Source: an uncultured Eubacteriales bacterium (GTDB lineage Bacteria; Bacillota; Clostridia; Christensenellales; Aristaeellaceae). From it: a stretch of DNA of 6,632 nucleotides. Every line of letters starts with the position of its first letter. Position 1 is the first letter of the stretch. Positions 5,767 through 6,632 of the stretch are shown here, in pieces. The stretch spans positions 1 to 6,632 of the forward strand of contig USFL01000085.1 in the NCBI GenBank assembly GCA_900553905.1, in the 5' to 3' direction. The notes under the pieces were generated by a model that was not told where the DNA came from, did not search any database, and saw only the letters and a list, made by a program, of their open reading frames with translations. Made by a program: the position numbers and the translations under genes.

Positions 5767-6632
5767 ATGGCAAATTACATCCTGAGCTGCTGCTCCACCG
5801 CCGACTTGAGCGAACAGCATTTCCGCGAACGCGATATTCATTATATCTGCTTCCACTATATGCTGGGTGGCAAGTCCTACAGCGACGACCTGGGCAAGAC
5901 CATGTCCTTTGACGCCTTCTACCAGGCGATGGCCGACGGCGCGGAAACCCGCACCTCCCAGGTCAACGTAGACGAATATGTCGCATATTTTACCCCCTTC
6001 CTGGAGCAGGGGCTGGACATTCTGCACGTGACGCTGTCCAGCGGCATCTCCGGCACCTACAACTCCGCCTGCCTGGCCCGCGACGAGCTGTCGGCCAAGT
6101 ATCCGGAACGCAAGATCTACGTGGTGGATTCGCTGGGCGCCTCTTCCGGCTATGGCCTGCTGATGGACAAGCTGGCCGATCTGCGCGACGGGGGTATGGC
6201 TTTGGAGGAGCTGCGCGACTGGACCGAGCAGAACCGCCTCAAGCTGCATCACTGGTTCTTCTCCACCGATCTGACCTTCTACGTGCGCGGTGGACGCATT
6301 TCCAAGGCCAGCGGCTGGTTCGGCACGGTGCTGCACATCTGCCCCCTGCTGAACATGGACGACCTGGGCCGGCTGATTCCCCGCTTCAAGATTCGCGGCA
6401 AGAACAAGGTCATCCGTGAGATCGTGGCCCGGATGGTCGAGCATGCGCAAAACGGCACGGACTACAGCGGGAAGTGCTATATCTCCAACTCCGCCTGCAT
6501 GGAGGATGCGCAGGCCGTGGCGCGCCTGGTGGAGGAACGTTTCCCCAAGCTCAACGGCAAGGTGGAGATCAACAGCATCGGCACCACCATCGGCAGCCAT
6601 ACCGGCCCGGGCACCGTGGCCCTGTTCTTCTG
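5767..6632 (+). CDS. DegV family (fatty-acid-binding, FakB-like) protein, partial at right edge
   Basis: 288 codons are visible with no stop. The DegV family binds a fatty acid; in Staphylococcus the FakB members present it to the kinase FakA, so exogenous fatty acids enter phospholipid synthesis. Motifs: CCSTADLS at 8-15, TSQV at 63-66, VTLSSGISGTYNSA at 88-101 with the lipid-binding serine region, YVVDSLGASSG at 118-128, YVRGGRISKASG at 172-183 and GSHTGPGTVALFF at 276-288. The family usually ends a few residues after HTGPGT, so little is missing. The CCSTADL start is a clostridial-style variant of the more common DSTADL. The ATG at 5767 is chosen because the family N-terminus begins there, but its ribosome binding site is poor (AAGTGAG, 10 nt away). 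An in-frame GTG lies at 5752, and the frame is open back to 5641, including a TTG at 5668. It may be transcribed from the upstream operon. Whether it binds fatty acid is inferred from the family; no fakA gene is in view. Confidence 0.9.
   Translation, partial: MANYILSCCSTADLSEQHFRERDIHYICFHYMLGGKSYSDDLGKTMSFDAFYQAMADGAETRTSQVNVDEYVAYFTPFLEQGLDILHVTLSSGISGTYNSACLARDELSAKYPERKIYVVDSLGASSGYGLLMDKLADLRDGGMALEELRDWTEQNRLKLHHWFFSTDLTFYVRGGRISKASGWFGTVLHICPLLNMDDLGRLIPRFKIRGKNKVIREIVARMVEHAQNGTDYSGKCYISNSACMEDAQAVARLVEERFPKLNGKVEINSIGTTIGSHTGPGTVALFF

Noticed and set aside
5368..6600. Long minus-strand open frame (410 codons) opposite truA and degV
   Set aside because: It is antisense to TruA and DegV, both with unmistakable motifs, and spans the gap between them with no family resemblance.

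Overview
The window looks like a chromosomal segment of a GC-rich member of the Bacillota, probably a clostridial lineage of the Oscillospirales/Christensenellales kind. The reasons are the ecfA1-ecfA2-ecfT-truA gene order typical of Firmicutes, strong AAGGAG-type ribosome binding sites, a consensus sigma-A -10 box, a clostridial-style DegV protein, and codons strongly biased to G or C at the third position. The lineage is an inference from these features, not an identification.

Layout. Two transcription units diverge from a 280-bp intergenic region (1591-1870). Leftward (minus strand) runs a two-gene unit. The first gene encodes a secreted or membrane-anchored phosphodiester glycosidase (NAGPA-domain) protein, 565-1590. 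The second, overlapping it by 4 nt, encodes an integral membrane protein of the prolipoprotein diacylglyceryl transferase (Lgt) fold and runs off the left edge (1-568). Both concern the cell envelope. The Lgt-like protein lacks two residues that are important in characterised Lgt enzymes.

Rightward (plus strand) a promoter at 1798-1826 drives a tightly packed operon: a stand-alone riboflavin kinase domain (1871-2341), the two ATPases EcfA1 (2354-3211) and EcfA2 (3196-4059) and the transmembrane coupling protein EcfT (4053-4859) of a group II ECF vitamin transporter, and tRNA pseudouridine synthase TruA (4856-5671). The genes from ecfA1 to truA overlap by 16, 7 and 4 nt, which indicates translational coupling. 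After a 95-nt gap with small hairpins comes a DegV-family fatty-acid-binding protein (5767 to the right edge), probably almost complete.

How the genes work together. EcfA1, EcfA2 and EcfT form the shared energising module that pairs with substrate-binding S components encoded elsewhere. A riboflavin kinase as first gene of the same operon could phosphorylate and trap riboflavin brought in by a RibU-type S component; this link is inferred from position only. TruA commonly travels with this module in Firmicutes. The phosphodiester glycosidase and Lgt-like protein may act together at the cell surface.

Most of the window is conserved housekeeping DNA. I see no mobile element, CRISPR array, tRNA, rRNA or defence system. 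The points most worth a second look are the Lgt-like protein with altered active-site residues, the single-domain riboflavin kinase at the head of the ECF operon, and the divergent regulatory region with an 11-bp-period direct repeat.
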